Part shown: one piece after another, positions 45,598-53,083 of the stretch | Layout: each line of letters opens with the position of its first letter | Numbering within the stretch: the stretch's first letter is position 1 | Assembly: GCA_022601535.1 (NCBI GenBank) | Contig: JAJACK010000003.1 | Location: 1 to 64,000, forward strand | Direction of reading: 5' to 3' | From: Chlamydiales bacterium | Lineage (GTDB): Bacteria; Chlamydiota; Chlamydiia; Chlamydiales; JAAKFR01 | DNA: 64,000 bases | Notes under the pieces: model-generated | Database searches by the model: none | Seen by the model: only the letters and a program-made list of their open reading frames with translations | Told to the model about the DNA's origin: nothing | Program-made: the position numbers and the translations under genes

Positions 45598-46083
45598 GCA
45601 ATACACTTTCCCATTGAAGAGATCGCCCAAAGCAATCGTTTGACTCGCTTTTTGAGTAGGAAGAGCAAATGTATTTGTCACAAGCATCCGCCACGGCCGT
45701 TCTTCTAACTTTTCCATTGCCCCAGGATAGAGATAACAAACCACACCATCTGCTTCTAAAAGGTCGACTTTAAAAAAATCTTTCCTAAGATAAGTGAGAT
45801 TTTTGCGTCTGAAAAGCACTTTTGAAAGAAAATAGGGAATCGGAGAGACCTCAAACCCTATAATCGTAGCATTTGGAAAATGTCTTGCAAAAGCGTACGC
45901 CAATGTCCCAAATCCAGACCCTAAATCATAAATTTTTCCTTGAAAATCAGGAGAAAACTGCGCAAGTATTGCAGCCACCGCTCTCCTATTGGAAGGCATG
46001 GGAGAAATCCCATAATTTACAGAAAAGGTGATAATCGATATAATTGTTGCAGTACTTAAAACAAGCAGGGTTAAAAAGAGCAT
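45571..46083 (-). CDS. Membrane-anchored class I SAM methyltransferase-like protein
   Basis: This 170-residue protein has an N-terminal membrane helix (FLTLLVLSTATIISIITFSV), then PMPSNRRAVAAIL, and a Rossmann SAM-binding block IYDLGSGFGTLAYAFARHFP followed by IIGFEVSPIPYFLSKV. GKIYDLGSG is the typical motif I, and VVCYLYPGAMEKL fits motif IV to V. The target is unknown. Its start codon directly touches that of the divergent 4-TM gene (CATATG), and its last codons run through the palindromic repeat. Confidence 0.72.
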   Translation of the reverse strand: MLFLTLLVLSTATIISIITFSVNYGISPMPSNRRAVAAILAQFSPDFQGKIYDLGSGFGTLAYAFARHFPNATIIGFEVSPIPYFLSKVLFRRKNLTYLRKDFFKVDLLEADGVVCYLYPGAMEKLEERPWRMLVTNTFALPTQKASQTIALGDLFNGKVYCYTPRCYTP

Positions 46084-46434
46084 ATGTTATTCCTCATCAA
46101 TCTTCTTTTGACGACAATCGCTGTCTTTGTCGCAGGGCATATCCTCCCTGGGATCGAAGTAGCCTCTTTTAGGACAGCCCTTGCTGTTGCAGCGATCTTC
46201 GGAATTGTCAATGCTGTCATCCGCCCCATTATCTTTATTTTGACCCTTCCGATCAACGTTCTTACACTAGGGCTTTTCACCTTTGTAATCACGGGATTTA
46301 TGGTCTATCTCGTGGCCTGGATTGTTCCAGGGTTTGTCATTTCAAATTTTTTATGGGCAATTGCCTTCTCATTTCTCCTCTCCTTTATCAATTGGATTTT
46401 TTCACTCTCGACAAAGAGACGTGCCCGTGCCTAA
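46084..46434 (+). CDS. Phage-holin-IV/DUF360 four-TM protein (YvlD-like)
   Basis: This 116-residue membrane protein has four helices with the family pattern LINLLLTTIAVFVAGHILPGIEV, FGIVNAVIRPIIFILTLPINVLTLGLF (in two helices), and VAWIVPGF. Function in bacteria is not settled. The start codon abuts the divergent methyltransferase start with no gap. The pseudouridine synthase gene begins within its last codons. Confidence 0.85.
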   Translation: MLFLINLLLTTIAVFVAGHILPGIEVASFRTALAVAAIFGIVNAVIRPIIFILTLPINVLTLGLFTFVITGFMVYLVAWIVPGFVISNFLWAIAFSFLLSFINWIFSLSTKRRARA

Positions 46435-47209
46435 CCTTCTCGAAGAGCTCAGCCGCCTCTATCCCGACAGTTCCAAAAGAACGCTTAAAAACTGGATCAA
46501 ATGGGGACGGGTAAAAACCGAAGGAGATAAGCTCTCTCTTGCGAAGAAGTCAAATTTTGTCATCTACTCCGATAAATGGCTCATTGTCATCAATAAACCA
46601 TTTGGGATGCTCAGCGTTCCCGACGAGAGTGGCTCTTACTCAGCCCTAGACCGATTAAAAAAACAATTCCCCTCTGTCTATCCCGTCCACCGATTAGACT
46701 ATGGAGCATCTGGCACCCTCCTCTTTGCCCGCACGCCTGATATGAAACGGAAGCTCTCTACCCTTTTCCGCAACCACGATCTTGAAAGGGAGTATATTGC
46801 CATTGTAGAGGGACGAGTGGCTCAAGAAAAAGGGACATGGTCGTATCCCCTCCATGAGCTTGAAAGCTACGATGTTGTTGTCTCTAAAGAGGGGCGAGAA
46901 GCGATCACCCATTTTGAACGGCTTCGAGTGACACCAAAGTTCTCAACACTACGGATCCAACTTGAAACAGGAAGAAAACATCAAATCCGTGTTCACTGCC
47001 GAGAAGTGGGCCACCCCATCATCGGTGATTTCCGCTATGGAGCTGTAAGCGATCCAATCAAAAGACTTGGGCTTCACGCTAAATCACTTAGTTTCATCCA
47101 TCCGATGACTAAAAAGAAAATGCACTTTGAAACCGAGCCTAAACTCGGTTATTTAACCACTCCTGCAACAAATCAGTGTCACAAAAACCCGTCATCACCG
47201 CAGGAATAA
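46427..47209 (+). CDS. RluA-family RNA pseudouridine synthase
   Basis: This enzyme of about 260 residues converts uridine to pseudouridine in rRNA or tRNA. An S4-like N-terminus is reduced (SKRTLKNWIKWGRVKTEG). The catalytic block is VHRLDYGASGTLLFA with D91, and RKHQIRVHCREVGHPIIGD is the family's C-terminal motif. The start is probably GTG 46427, or GTG 46421, at the end of the preceding gene; the ATG at 46322 would give a long overlap. Its 3' end overlaps the opposing membrane-protein gene by 71 bases. Confidence 0.87.
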   Translation: MPNLLEELSRLYPDSSKRTLKNWIKWGRVKTEGDKLSLAKKSNFVIYSDKWLIVINKPFGMLSVPDESGSYSALDRLKKQFPSVYPVHRLDYGASGTLLFARTPDMKRKLSTLFRNHDLEREYIAIVEGRVAQEKGTWSYPLHELESYDVVVSKEGREAITHFERLRVTPKFSTLRIQLETGRKHQIRVHCREVGHPIIGDFRYGAVSDPIKRLGLHAKSLSFIHPMTKKKMHFETEPKLGYLTTPATNQCHKNPSSPQE

Positions 47210-47657
47210 ACAGAGGGGCAGTTACTCCCATAAGAAATTGAGTCATGACGGTCACTTTTTTATCTTTAATCGTTATTTTCTCCATAGGAGCAAGGCAAGT
47301 TACCACCAGATTTAAACTAGATCCAACAGCATAGCACACTCCTGCATAAAGCAGCCATCTTCCTGCGGATTTACCCATACCATCGACAGTACTTGTGAGT
47401 TGACTATTTCCACTCGATAACAAGTAGTATGCTGCTACAACTGTAAGAGCTGTAATGACAAGACCTGCCACAACCATTGCAACAGTAGCCCAGCGGTTTG
47501 AAGGAGCTTCAACAGAAATTGGTCTCTCAAAAACTTCATTTCCCGCTCCACAAGAGGGAACAGAAAAGAGCACTACAGGTGGTTGCAATGGCTCTGGCCA
47601 CGGCTGCCAAAAAAGAGGTACTACAGGTGGTTTTAGGCCAGCACTTGGCGATAACAT
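47139..47657 (-). CDS. Paralogue E of tandem small membrane-protein family
   Basis: This 172-residue protein has a proline-rich N-terminus (GLKPPVVPLFWQPWPEPLQPP) and three hydrophobic helices: VAMVVAGLVITALTVVAAYY, WLLYAGVCYAVGSSLNLVV and FLMGVTAPLFIPAVMTG. Order and spacing match the paralogue at 47683. Two close helices with a short amphipathic loop resemble chlamydial Inc proteins, but no export signal can be proved. It is the most diverged member and its leader only loosely matches the shared box. Its end overlaps the RluA-like gene. Confidence 0.6.
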   Translation of the reverse strand: MLSPSAGLKPPVVPLFWQPWPEPLQPPVVLFSVPSCGAGNEVFERPISVEAPSNRWATVAMVVAGLVITALTVVAAYYLLSSGNSQLTSTVDGMGKSAGRWLLYAGVCYAVGSSLNLVVTCLAPMEKITIKDKKVTVMTQFLMGVTAPLFIPAVMTGFCDTDLLQEWLNNRV

Positions 47658-47682
47658 ACTACCTTAAAGAATCTAAACTCAG

Positions 47683-48156
47683 CTATTTAACAGCCACTTG
47701 AAGACCAAAAAAAGCGGCAGCTGGAAGAATCGCAATAGGAGCTAAAACACTTCCGGCTACTTGAGCTGCTACAATTGTTTTTCGATCCTCAAAATTATCT
47801 GCAAGCACATGACCAAAGCAGGTCATGCAAACATTGGCCAAAGAGACAACACCGTAAGCAACACCCATATAAGCCATTGTTCCTCCCACAAACATATCCA
47901 TCCGAGTTACGGCAAAATCGAGTCGATTAAAGCCATAGGAGAGCATATAGTAGGCAGCTGTGGCTGTGAGTGCTGCGATAGCAATACTTAAAACGATAGA
48001 TGAAATATTTGCGCAATTCTTAGGAAGCGCAATAGAAACTGTCCCACTACCGCGGCGTGCCATCGGGGACACATCTGGATCTCCAGTGTTTTTATAAGGA
48101 GGGGGTTGATGAGCGGGGTATCCTTGAGCCCCTTGCATAGTATATGTTGTTGCCAT
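47683..48156 (-). CDS. Paralogue D of tandem small membrane-protein family, full length
   Basis: This 157-residue protein starts MATTYTMQGAQGYPAHQPPPY, then has three hydrophobic segments: IVLSIAIAALTATAAYYMLSYG, MAYMGVAYGVVSLANVCMT and VAGSVLAPIAILPAAAFFG, split by NRLDFAVTRMDMFVGG. It is closely related to the two short paralogues upstream but keeps the part after VCMTCFGHVLADNFEDRK that they lack. The repeated leader box precedes it. Function unknown; membrane or inclusion-membrane location is inferred. Confidence 0.62.
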   Translation of the reverse strand: MATTYTMQGAQGYPAHQPPPYKNTGDPDVSPMARRGSGTVSIALPKNCANISSIVLSIAIAALTATAAYYMLSYGFNRLDFAVTRMDMFVGGTMAYMGVAYGVVSLANVCMTCFGHVLADNFEDRKTIVAAQVAGSVLAPIAILPAAAFFGLQVAVK

Positions 48157-48166
48157 ACCTTAGCAT

Positions 48167-48193
48167 CTTAACAAAACCTCTATATTAAAGCCA
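48167..48193 (-). repeat. Leader box copy of the membrane-protein array
   Basis: CTTAACAAAACCTCTATATTAAAGCCA (plus strand, in part) matches boxes at 48481, 48792 and 49311. On the minus strand it reads as TTTAATATAGAG and TTTTGTTAAG in front of the gene, so it likely holds the promoter -10 and the leader. Confidence 0.75.
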
Positions 48194-48201
48194 GTGGAAA
48201 T

Positions 48202-48471
48202 TTATCTTGCACAGATCCTGCAAACACTGACCAAAGAGACAACACCGTAGGCAACACCCATATAAGTCATGACTCCTCCGACAAACATATCCACCCGAGT
48301 CACCACGGCAAGATTGAGTTGATTCTGTCCATAGGAGAACATATGGTAGGCGGCCGTAGCGGCAAAAACTGCAACAACAATCTTTAAAATAACAGATGAA
48401 AGGTTTGCGCAAAGAGACTGTTGATGATAAACTAGGGGCTGTTGCTGTGGATATGCTGCATGTGTTGCCAT
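48202..48471 (-). CDS. Paralogue C, truncated short member
   Basis: This 89-residue protein (MATHAAYPQQQPLVYHQQ) has two helices (VILKIVVAVFAATAAYHMF, MTYMGVAYGVVSLVSV) split by the NQLNLAVVTRVDMFVGG loop. Compared with the full-length paralogue at 47683 it ends after CRICAR because of a deletion and frame change near the codons for CFGHVLAD, and the third helix is gone. It is a near-twin of the gene at 48516. It may still be functional as a two-helix protein or may be decaying. Confidence 0.5.
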   Translation of the reverse strand: MATHAAYPQQQPLVYHQQSLCANLSSVILKIVVAVFAATAAYHMFSYGQNQLNLAVVTRVDMFVGGVMTYMGVAYGVVSLVSVCRICAR

Positions 48472-48480
48472 GCCGTGGAT

Positions 48481-48506
48481 CTTAACAAAATCTATATATT
48501 AAAGCC
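48481..48506 (-). repeat. Leader box copy of the membrane-protein array
   Basis: Copy with one base less than the others (TCTATATATTAAAGCCA in place of TCTCTATATTAAAGCCA), in front of the gene at 48202-48471. Confidence 0.75.
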
Positions 48507-48515
48507 AGTGGAAAT

Positions 48516-48782
48516 TTATCTTTCTAAGATCCTGCAAACACTGACCAAAGAGACAATACCATGGACAACACCCATATAAATCATGGCTCCTCCGACAAGC
48601 ATATCCATCCGAGTCACGGCAAGATTGAGTTGATTCTGTCCATAGGAGAGCATATGGTAGGCGGCTATACCGGCAAAAACTGCAACAACAATCTTTAAAA
48701 TAACAGATGAAAGGTTTGCACAACGAGACTGTTGATGATAAACTAGGGGCTGTTGCTGCGGATATGCTGCATGTGTTGCCAT
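48516..48782 (-). CDS. Paralogue B, truncated short member, twin of paralogue C
   Basis: This 88-residue protein differs from paralogue C at only about a dozen positions and ends at the same place (VCRILER). The two genes and their downstream leaders form a repeat unit of about 311 bases, so they arose by recent tandem duplication after the truncation. Two helices remain. Function unknown. Confidence 0.5.
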   Translation of the reverse strand: MATHAAYPQQQPLVYHQQSRCANLSSVILKIVVAVFAGIAAYHMLSYGQNQLNLAVTRMDMLVGGAMIYMGVVHGIVSLVSVCRILER

Positions 48783-48791
48783 GCCGCGGAT

Positions 48792-48818
48792 CTTAACAAA
48801 ATCTCTATATTAAAGCCA
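48792..48818 (-). repeat. Leader box copy of the membrane-protein array
   Basis: CTTAACAAAATCTC followed by TATATTAAAGCCA on the plus strand, upstream of the gene at 48516-48782. Confidence 0.75.
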
Positions 48819-48893
48819 AGACAAACTCAGATGTTGCTGAAATTTTGTCTTTTAAAATATTTTTTTTAAGGGGAGAATGTATTTTTTCCAGTG

Positions 48894-49301
48894 TCAGTTA
48901 AAAATATTTTCAGCAAGTGCAATAGGAACAGCAAGAGGAGCTATAGTCCCAAGAGTGAATTGTGCTACTATCGCTTTTCTTCTCTCTTCGACTGTTTTTT
49001 CAGGAGCGTGGCCAAAGACAGTTATCATTAAATTCATCACAGCAGCAACGGCATAAGTCACTCCGCTATAAGTCATCACAACTCCTAAGAATTTAGATCC
49101 AGCATTTGGAGCAATGGCAAGCTGACGGCCTGCAGCTGACAGTCCATAGTACCCTGCTACAGCTGTAAGGATTGTAAGAGCGACACTTAAAAAAATCATT
49201 GAAACCCTAAAACAAAGGCCTGATTGGTCGACAGAAGGCCCTTTCCTATTAAAAGCTTCTTCTGTTGTAGATGGTAATGATGATTGCGCCGCTATTGCCA
49301 T
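48894..49301 (-). CDS. Paralogue A of tandem small membrane-protein family, full length
   Basis: This 135-residue protein starts MAIAAQSSLPSTTEEAF and has helices VSMIFLSVALTILTAVAGYYGLS, VVMTYSGVTYAVAAVMNLMI and FTLGTIAPLAVPIALAE. The organisation and the FGHAPEKTVEERRKAIVAQ linker match paralogue D. The leader box at 49311 precedes it. It is the first gene of the array, about 20 bases beyond the end of treZ. Function unknown. Confidence 0.62.
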   Translation of the reverse strand: MAIAAQSSLPSTTEEAFNRKGPSVDQSGLCFRVSMIFLSVALTILTAVAGYYGLSAAGRQLAIAPNAGSKFLGVVMTYSGVTYAVAAVMNLMITVFGHAPEKTVEERRKAIVAQFTLGTIAPLAVPIALAENIFN

Positions 49302-49310
49302 GCCCTGAAC

Positions 49311-49337
49311 CTTAACAAAATCTCTATATTAAAACCA
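49311..49337 (-). repeat. Leader box copy of the membrane-protein array
   Basis: CTTAACAAAATCTC then TATATTAAAACCA. The box overlaps the last codons of treZ, so the array's first promoter may lie within that gene's end. Confidence 0.75.
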
Positions 49338-51048
49338 AGGACAACTCACAAGGAGCTGAAAACCTATCCTCTAAAGTGATTTTTTGAGTGGTTAGTAAAA
49401 TCTTTTCTTTTTTCACTTTCTTAAAAGGAAGAGTGCATCTCCCCCCCTTTCCAAGGTAGCAGTAAAGCCCTATCCACTCCCCCTCTTCTGTTGGATACTC
49501 CCATGCAATGGAGTGAGCATCGTGATAGATCGGAACTTCACCAACGGCAAGTCCTGTTTTAGGAGGATACTTTTTTCGAAGGGAAATCAATTTTTGATAG
49601 AGGGCAAAAAGTTCGGGATCTTGCTTCCATGAGAGTTTGGAGTTTTGAAATGACTCTTTGCCTGGAAAAGGCATCTCCGACGCTTGAAACTCCCGCTTTC
49701 TCCCTTCAAAAATTTCTTCCATCAATTTGGGATCATCAAAGTCGACAAAATATTCAAAGGGAACTTTTTCTCCATATTCTTCTCCCATGAAGAGCATGGG
49801 AGTGAAGGGTGAGAGAAGGGTGAGAAAAGGAGCACATTTGAGCCGAGGTGTTTTGATAAGTGTAGAGAGTCGTTCTCCTAAGGGACGATTGCCGGTTTGA
49901 TCATGATTTTGGGTGTAGGCGATAAATTTTTCATACGGAACATTTGCTGCTTTATTTCCATACGTTTTTTTGCGCACTTCAGAATAGCGACCGTTATAGG
50001 CAAACCCTTCTTTGATCGTTTTGGCAAGATCTTTGATCCCATTGTAGTCGGAGTAGTATCTTTGTTGCTCATCGGTTAGAGCAACATGAGCCGAATGGTG
50101 GAAGTCATCATTCCAAATTGCATCGAGATTAATTCCTCCAACACTCTTTGGCCTTACGAGTTGTGAATCGTTAAGCTCACATTCAGCGATGAGGGGGATG
50201 GGGAGTTTCTGGGCAAGCTGATCGAGCATCTGTTGAGCGGAAAAATCAAAAATACCGTGCACAGCATCGAGGCGAAGGGCATCGATGTGGTATTCATACG
50301 CCCAATAAAGAGCGTTTGAGATGATGTAGTGGCGGACATGATCACTTTGGGGGCCATCGTAGTTAAAAGCTTCTCCCCAAGGGGTTTTAAAGTCTGTATG
50401 GAAGTAGGGAGCAAAGTCAGCTAGATAATTTCCAATGGGACCTAGGTGGTTGTAGACAACATCGAGACAAACTCCCATCCCTTTTTGGTGCGCAGCATCA
50501 ACAAGCCGCTTCATTCCCTCAGCCCCTCCATAGCCAGAAAAAGGAGCGTAGATCGAGACACCGTCGTATCCCCAATTCCACTTTCCTGGAAATTGTGCAA
50601 TTGGCATGATCTCTATCACTGTCACACCGAGATCAAGTAAATAATCGAGCTTATCGATCACTCCTTCAAATGTCCCTTCTGGAGTAAATGTTCCAACATG
50701 GATTTCATAGAGGATGGTTTGAATTTTTTCGATTCCTTTCCAATCGTGATCGGTCCATGGAAACTCTTTGTCTACAATCACTGTTGGGCCGTGTACACCT
50801 TGAGGGAGTGCTCGTGAAACGGGATCGGGACGTTTCTCTCCATTTTCAAAGAGATAGAAATAGCTGTCGCCTGGTGCCGATTTTTCAGCAATGCATGAAA
50901 AGAAGCCCGGCTCTTGCTTCTTCATTGGAATGACTCTCCCTTCAAGCTCAACACAAAGGGAGCGGTGGTGTGGTGCCCAAACGTGAAAATGGGTCACCCC
51001 TTTTCCTCGGTAGGTTGCTCCAAGGTCTAGTTTCCAATCATGGCTCAT
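49324..51048 (-). CDS. treZ: Malto-oligosyltrehalose trehalohydrolase
   Basis: This 574-residue GH13 enzyme cuts free trehalose from maltooligosyl trehalose. It has an N-terminal beta domain (THFHVWAPHHRSLCVEL), then the barrel with LYEIHVGTFTPEGTFEGVIDKL, DVVYNHLGP, the nucleophile in DALRLDAVHGI, the acid Glu in LIAECELND, and the third acid in TQNHDQTGNR. Length and motifs are those of TreZ. It overlaps treY by 11 bases and is last in the trehalose operon. Confidence 0.93.
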   Translation of the reverse strand: MSHDWKLDLGATYRGKGVTHFHVWAPHHRSLCVELEGRVIPMKKQEPGFFSCIAEKSAPGDSYFYLFENGEKRPDPVSRALPQGVHGPTVIVDKEFPWTDHDWKGIEKIQTILYEIHVGTFTPEGTFEGVIDKLDYLLDLGVTVIEIMPIAQFPGKWNWGYDGVSIYAPFSGYGGAEGMKRLVDAAHQKGMGVCLDVVYNHLGPIGNYLADFAPYFHTDFKTPWGEAFNYDGPQSDHVRHYIISNALYWAYEYHIDALRLDAVHGIFDFSAQQMLDQLAQKLPIPLIAECELNDSQLVRPKSVGGINLDAIWNDDFHHSAHVALTDEQQRYYSDYNGIKDLAKTIKEGFAYNGRYSEVRKKTYGNKAANVPYEKFIAYTQNHDQTGNRPLGERLSTLIKTPRLKCAPFLTLLSPFTPMLFMGEEYGEKVPFEYFVDFDDPKLMEEIFEGRKREFQASEMPFPGKESFQNSKLSWKQDPELFALYQKLISLRKKYPPKTGLAVGEVPIYHDAHSIAWEYPTEEGEWIGLYCYLGKGGRCTLPFKKVKKEKILLTTQKITLEDRFSAPCELSLVLI

Positions 51049-53083
51049 AGAAAAATCCTATCGTTTCCTCTTTTTGCATGTGTAACGAAGTGGACTCTTT
51101 TTTGGGAAGAAATAGGTTCTTAAATTTCCGTTTTGCAAATTGGGGAGGAACAAGAACCTCTCCCCCTTCCCACCGTGTGAAAAAGCGGCCTGCTGCAATA
51201 ATCACAACTTCTTTTTTCCACACTCTGGCAAATGCAATGAGCTCTCCTTTGCTCTCCAAGGGAATGTATTTCCCTTTCAAAAAGAGATCGGGGTGGCTTC
51301 GTCGAAAATGGAGGGCAAGTTTTGTCACTCGCATCTTCTCATCCCCTTCTTTTCCAAAATCGACAGGGGCGCGGTTATCTGGATCGACAAGGCGGTAGGT
51401 GAAATTTTCATTCCCTTCATAAATATCAACAATTCCTGTCGATCCCATTTTTAAAACAAGTGCAGACAATGAATTAAGACGCCCATAGTGGTCAATTTTT
51501 TCCTGAAAAGGGAGAAATGCTTCGAGAAAAGGGCCTGGCTCCATGATTTTCTCTAAAAAATCATGGACACACTGCTCATACACCTCATTGGGCTCAATCC
51601 AACTTGTCTCCTCCTTGGCTTCTCGAATCGATTTCAATACCACTTGCCAAAGCCGTTCAAATGAGAGGGGCCAACTTCCAAGAAGGGTCTGATAAATATA
51701 ATATTCCGTATTTGGGGTTGGCTTTTCCAAATCCTCTGTCCGTTTTGCCCACTCCAAAAGATACCGCTCCCACTCAAATGGAAGTTCTGAAAGAACATTG
51801 AGCCGCATTCGGACATCTTCACTCCGTTTGGTGTCGTGTGTCGAACTTGCAAGAAAACTCTCTTTCCATTTTGTTCGTTGGTTGAAAGTGTGGAACGCTT
51901 CTTCGGTGACTCCAAATAGGGTGGGATCTGATCCCACTTCATTGAGAGAGAGAAGCCTGTTGTAGCGGTAAAAAGCGGTGTCTTCAATTCCTTTAGCCAT
52001 CACAGGAGCTGTAAGCTGTTGAAAGCGAAGAACCCATTCTCGCTCTTCTGTTTGAAGAAAGAGTTTTTTTTCAAGCCGATCAAAAGCTGTTTGCTCTATT
52101 CCACTTTTTCGCGCATTGCTCAATGCCAAATGGAACACCTCTTCATCCCGTTTTGAGACACCTCCATCTACCTCAACATAGGTGCGGTAGACGGGGAAAT
52201 GGGCGATGAGCTCAAGGAGAGCTTCTTGAGAATCTCCTTGTGCAAGCCGCTTAATTTCATTTCCCATCTCCTCTTTGGCAAACTGCTTTTTTGATTCATA
52301 CGCAATGGTTTCAAAATCAAGAGTTTCGCCAATAAATCCATGGTAAATTTCGGTGAAGATCTCTTCAGCTCTTTGATCGACAAAAAGGGCCGTCATTAAT
52401 GCCATATATTCATAACCAACTGTCCCTTCCACTTCCCATTGTGGTGGCAATGTTTCACCACGGGCCAAAATTTTCTCTACAATTGTGAGAACAGGGGCCT
52501 CTTTTTTCAGCCGACAAAAATACCCTTTTGGATCGAAAAGACCGTCGGGATGATCGATCCGCAATCCTTGCACTTTTTTCTCTTTGACAAGTTGCAATAC
52601 CCATTTGTGGTGCGCTTTAAAGACTGCTTCTTCTTCTATCCGAATGGCGGCTAATTCATCGATATTGAAAAAACGGCGGTAGTGCCCTTTAAAGGGAGGT
52701 TTCACCCCCTTTTCATCCCAACAGATGTCGAAGAAAGAGGCGTATGGAGATTTTTTTTTCCGTTTGACCACATCCTCCCACCACAAGTTCCCCTCTACAA
52801 TTCCCATATGATTGGGAATTACATCGATGATAAGCTGAAATCCAAGTGATTTGATTTGATCGAGAAGTGCATCAAATTCTTCTTTTGTTCCAAGCTTTGG
52901 GTTTGGGCGATTAGGATCGATTACATCGTAGCCGTGATCGCTATTTGCAGCGTAAAATGGGGAGAGATAAATGCCATCAACGCCAAGAGAGCGTAGATCA
53001 TCGAGCACTTCCATCGCCTTGACAAATGGAAGCGCTGATGAGAGTTGGAGACGGTAAGCGGAGGTGAGTCTATTTTCCATCAT
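51038..53083 (-). CDS. treY: Maltooligosyl trehalose synthase
   Basis: This 681-residue GH13 enzyme turns the reducing-end glucose of a maltodextrin into trehalose linkage. Motifs: SAYRLQLS at the N-terminus, YLSPFYAANSDHGYDV, DVIPNHMGI, nucleophile in GLRIDHPDGLFDP, acid in VEKILARGETLP, and STHDTKRSEDVRMRL. It is shorter than the typical TreY of 750 or more residues but keeps all active-site blocks. It overlaps treS upstream by 14 bases and treZ downstream by 11. Confidence 0.93.
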   Translation of the reverse strand: MMENRLTSAYRLQLSSALPFVKAMEVLDDLRSLGVDGIYLSPFYAANSDHGYDVIDPNRPNPKLGTKEEFDALLDQIKSLGFQLIIDVIPNHMGIVEGNLWWEDVVKRKKKSPYASFFDICWDEKGVKPPFKGHYRRFFNIDELAAIRIEEEAVFKAHHKWVLQLVKEKKVQGLRIDHPDGLFDPKGYFCRLKKEAPVLTIVEKILARGETLPPQWEVEGTVGYEYMALMTALFVDQRAEEIFTEIYHGFIGETLDFETIAYESKKQFAKEEMGNEIKRLAQGDSQEALLELIAHFPVYRTYVEVDGGVSKRDEEVFHLALSNARKSGIEQTAFDRLEKKLFLQTEEREWVLRFQQLTAPVMAKGIEDTAFYRYNRLLSLNEVGSDPTLFGVTEEAFHTFNQRTKWKESFLASSTHDTKRSEDVRMRLNVLSELPFEWERYLLEWAKRTEDLEKPTPNTEYYIYQTLLGSWPLSFERLWQVVLKSIREAKEETSWIEPNEVYEQCVHDFLEKIMEPGPFLEAFLPFQEKIDHYGRLNSLSALVLKMGSTGIVDIYEGNENFTYRLVDPDNRAPVDFGKEGDEKMRVTKLALHFRRSHPDLFLKGKYIPLESKGELIAFARVWKKEVVIIAAGRFFTRWEGGEVLVPPQFAKRKFKNLFLPKKESTSLHMQKEETIGFFYEP

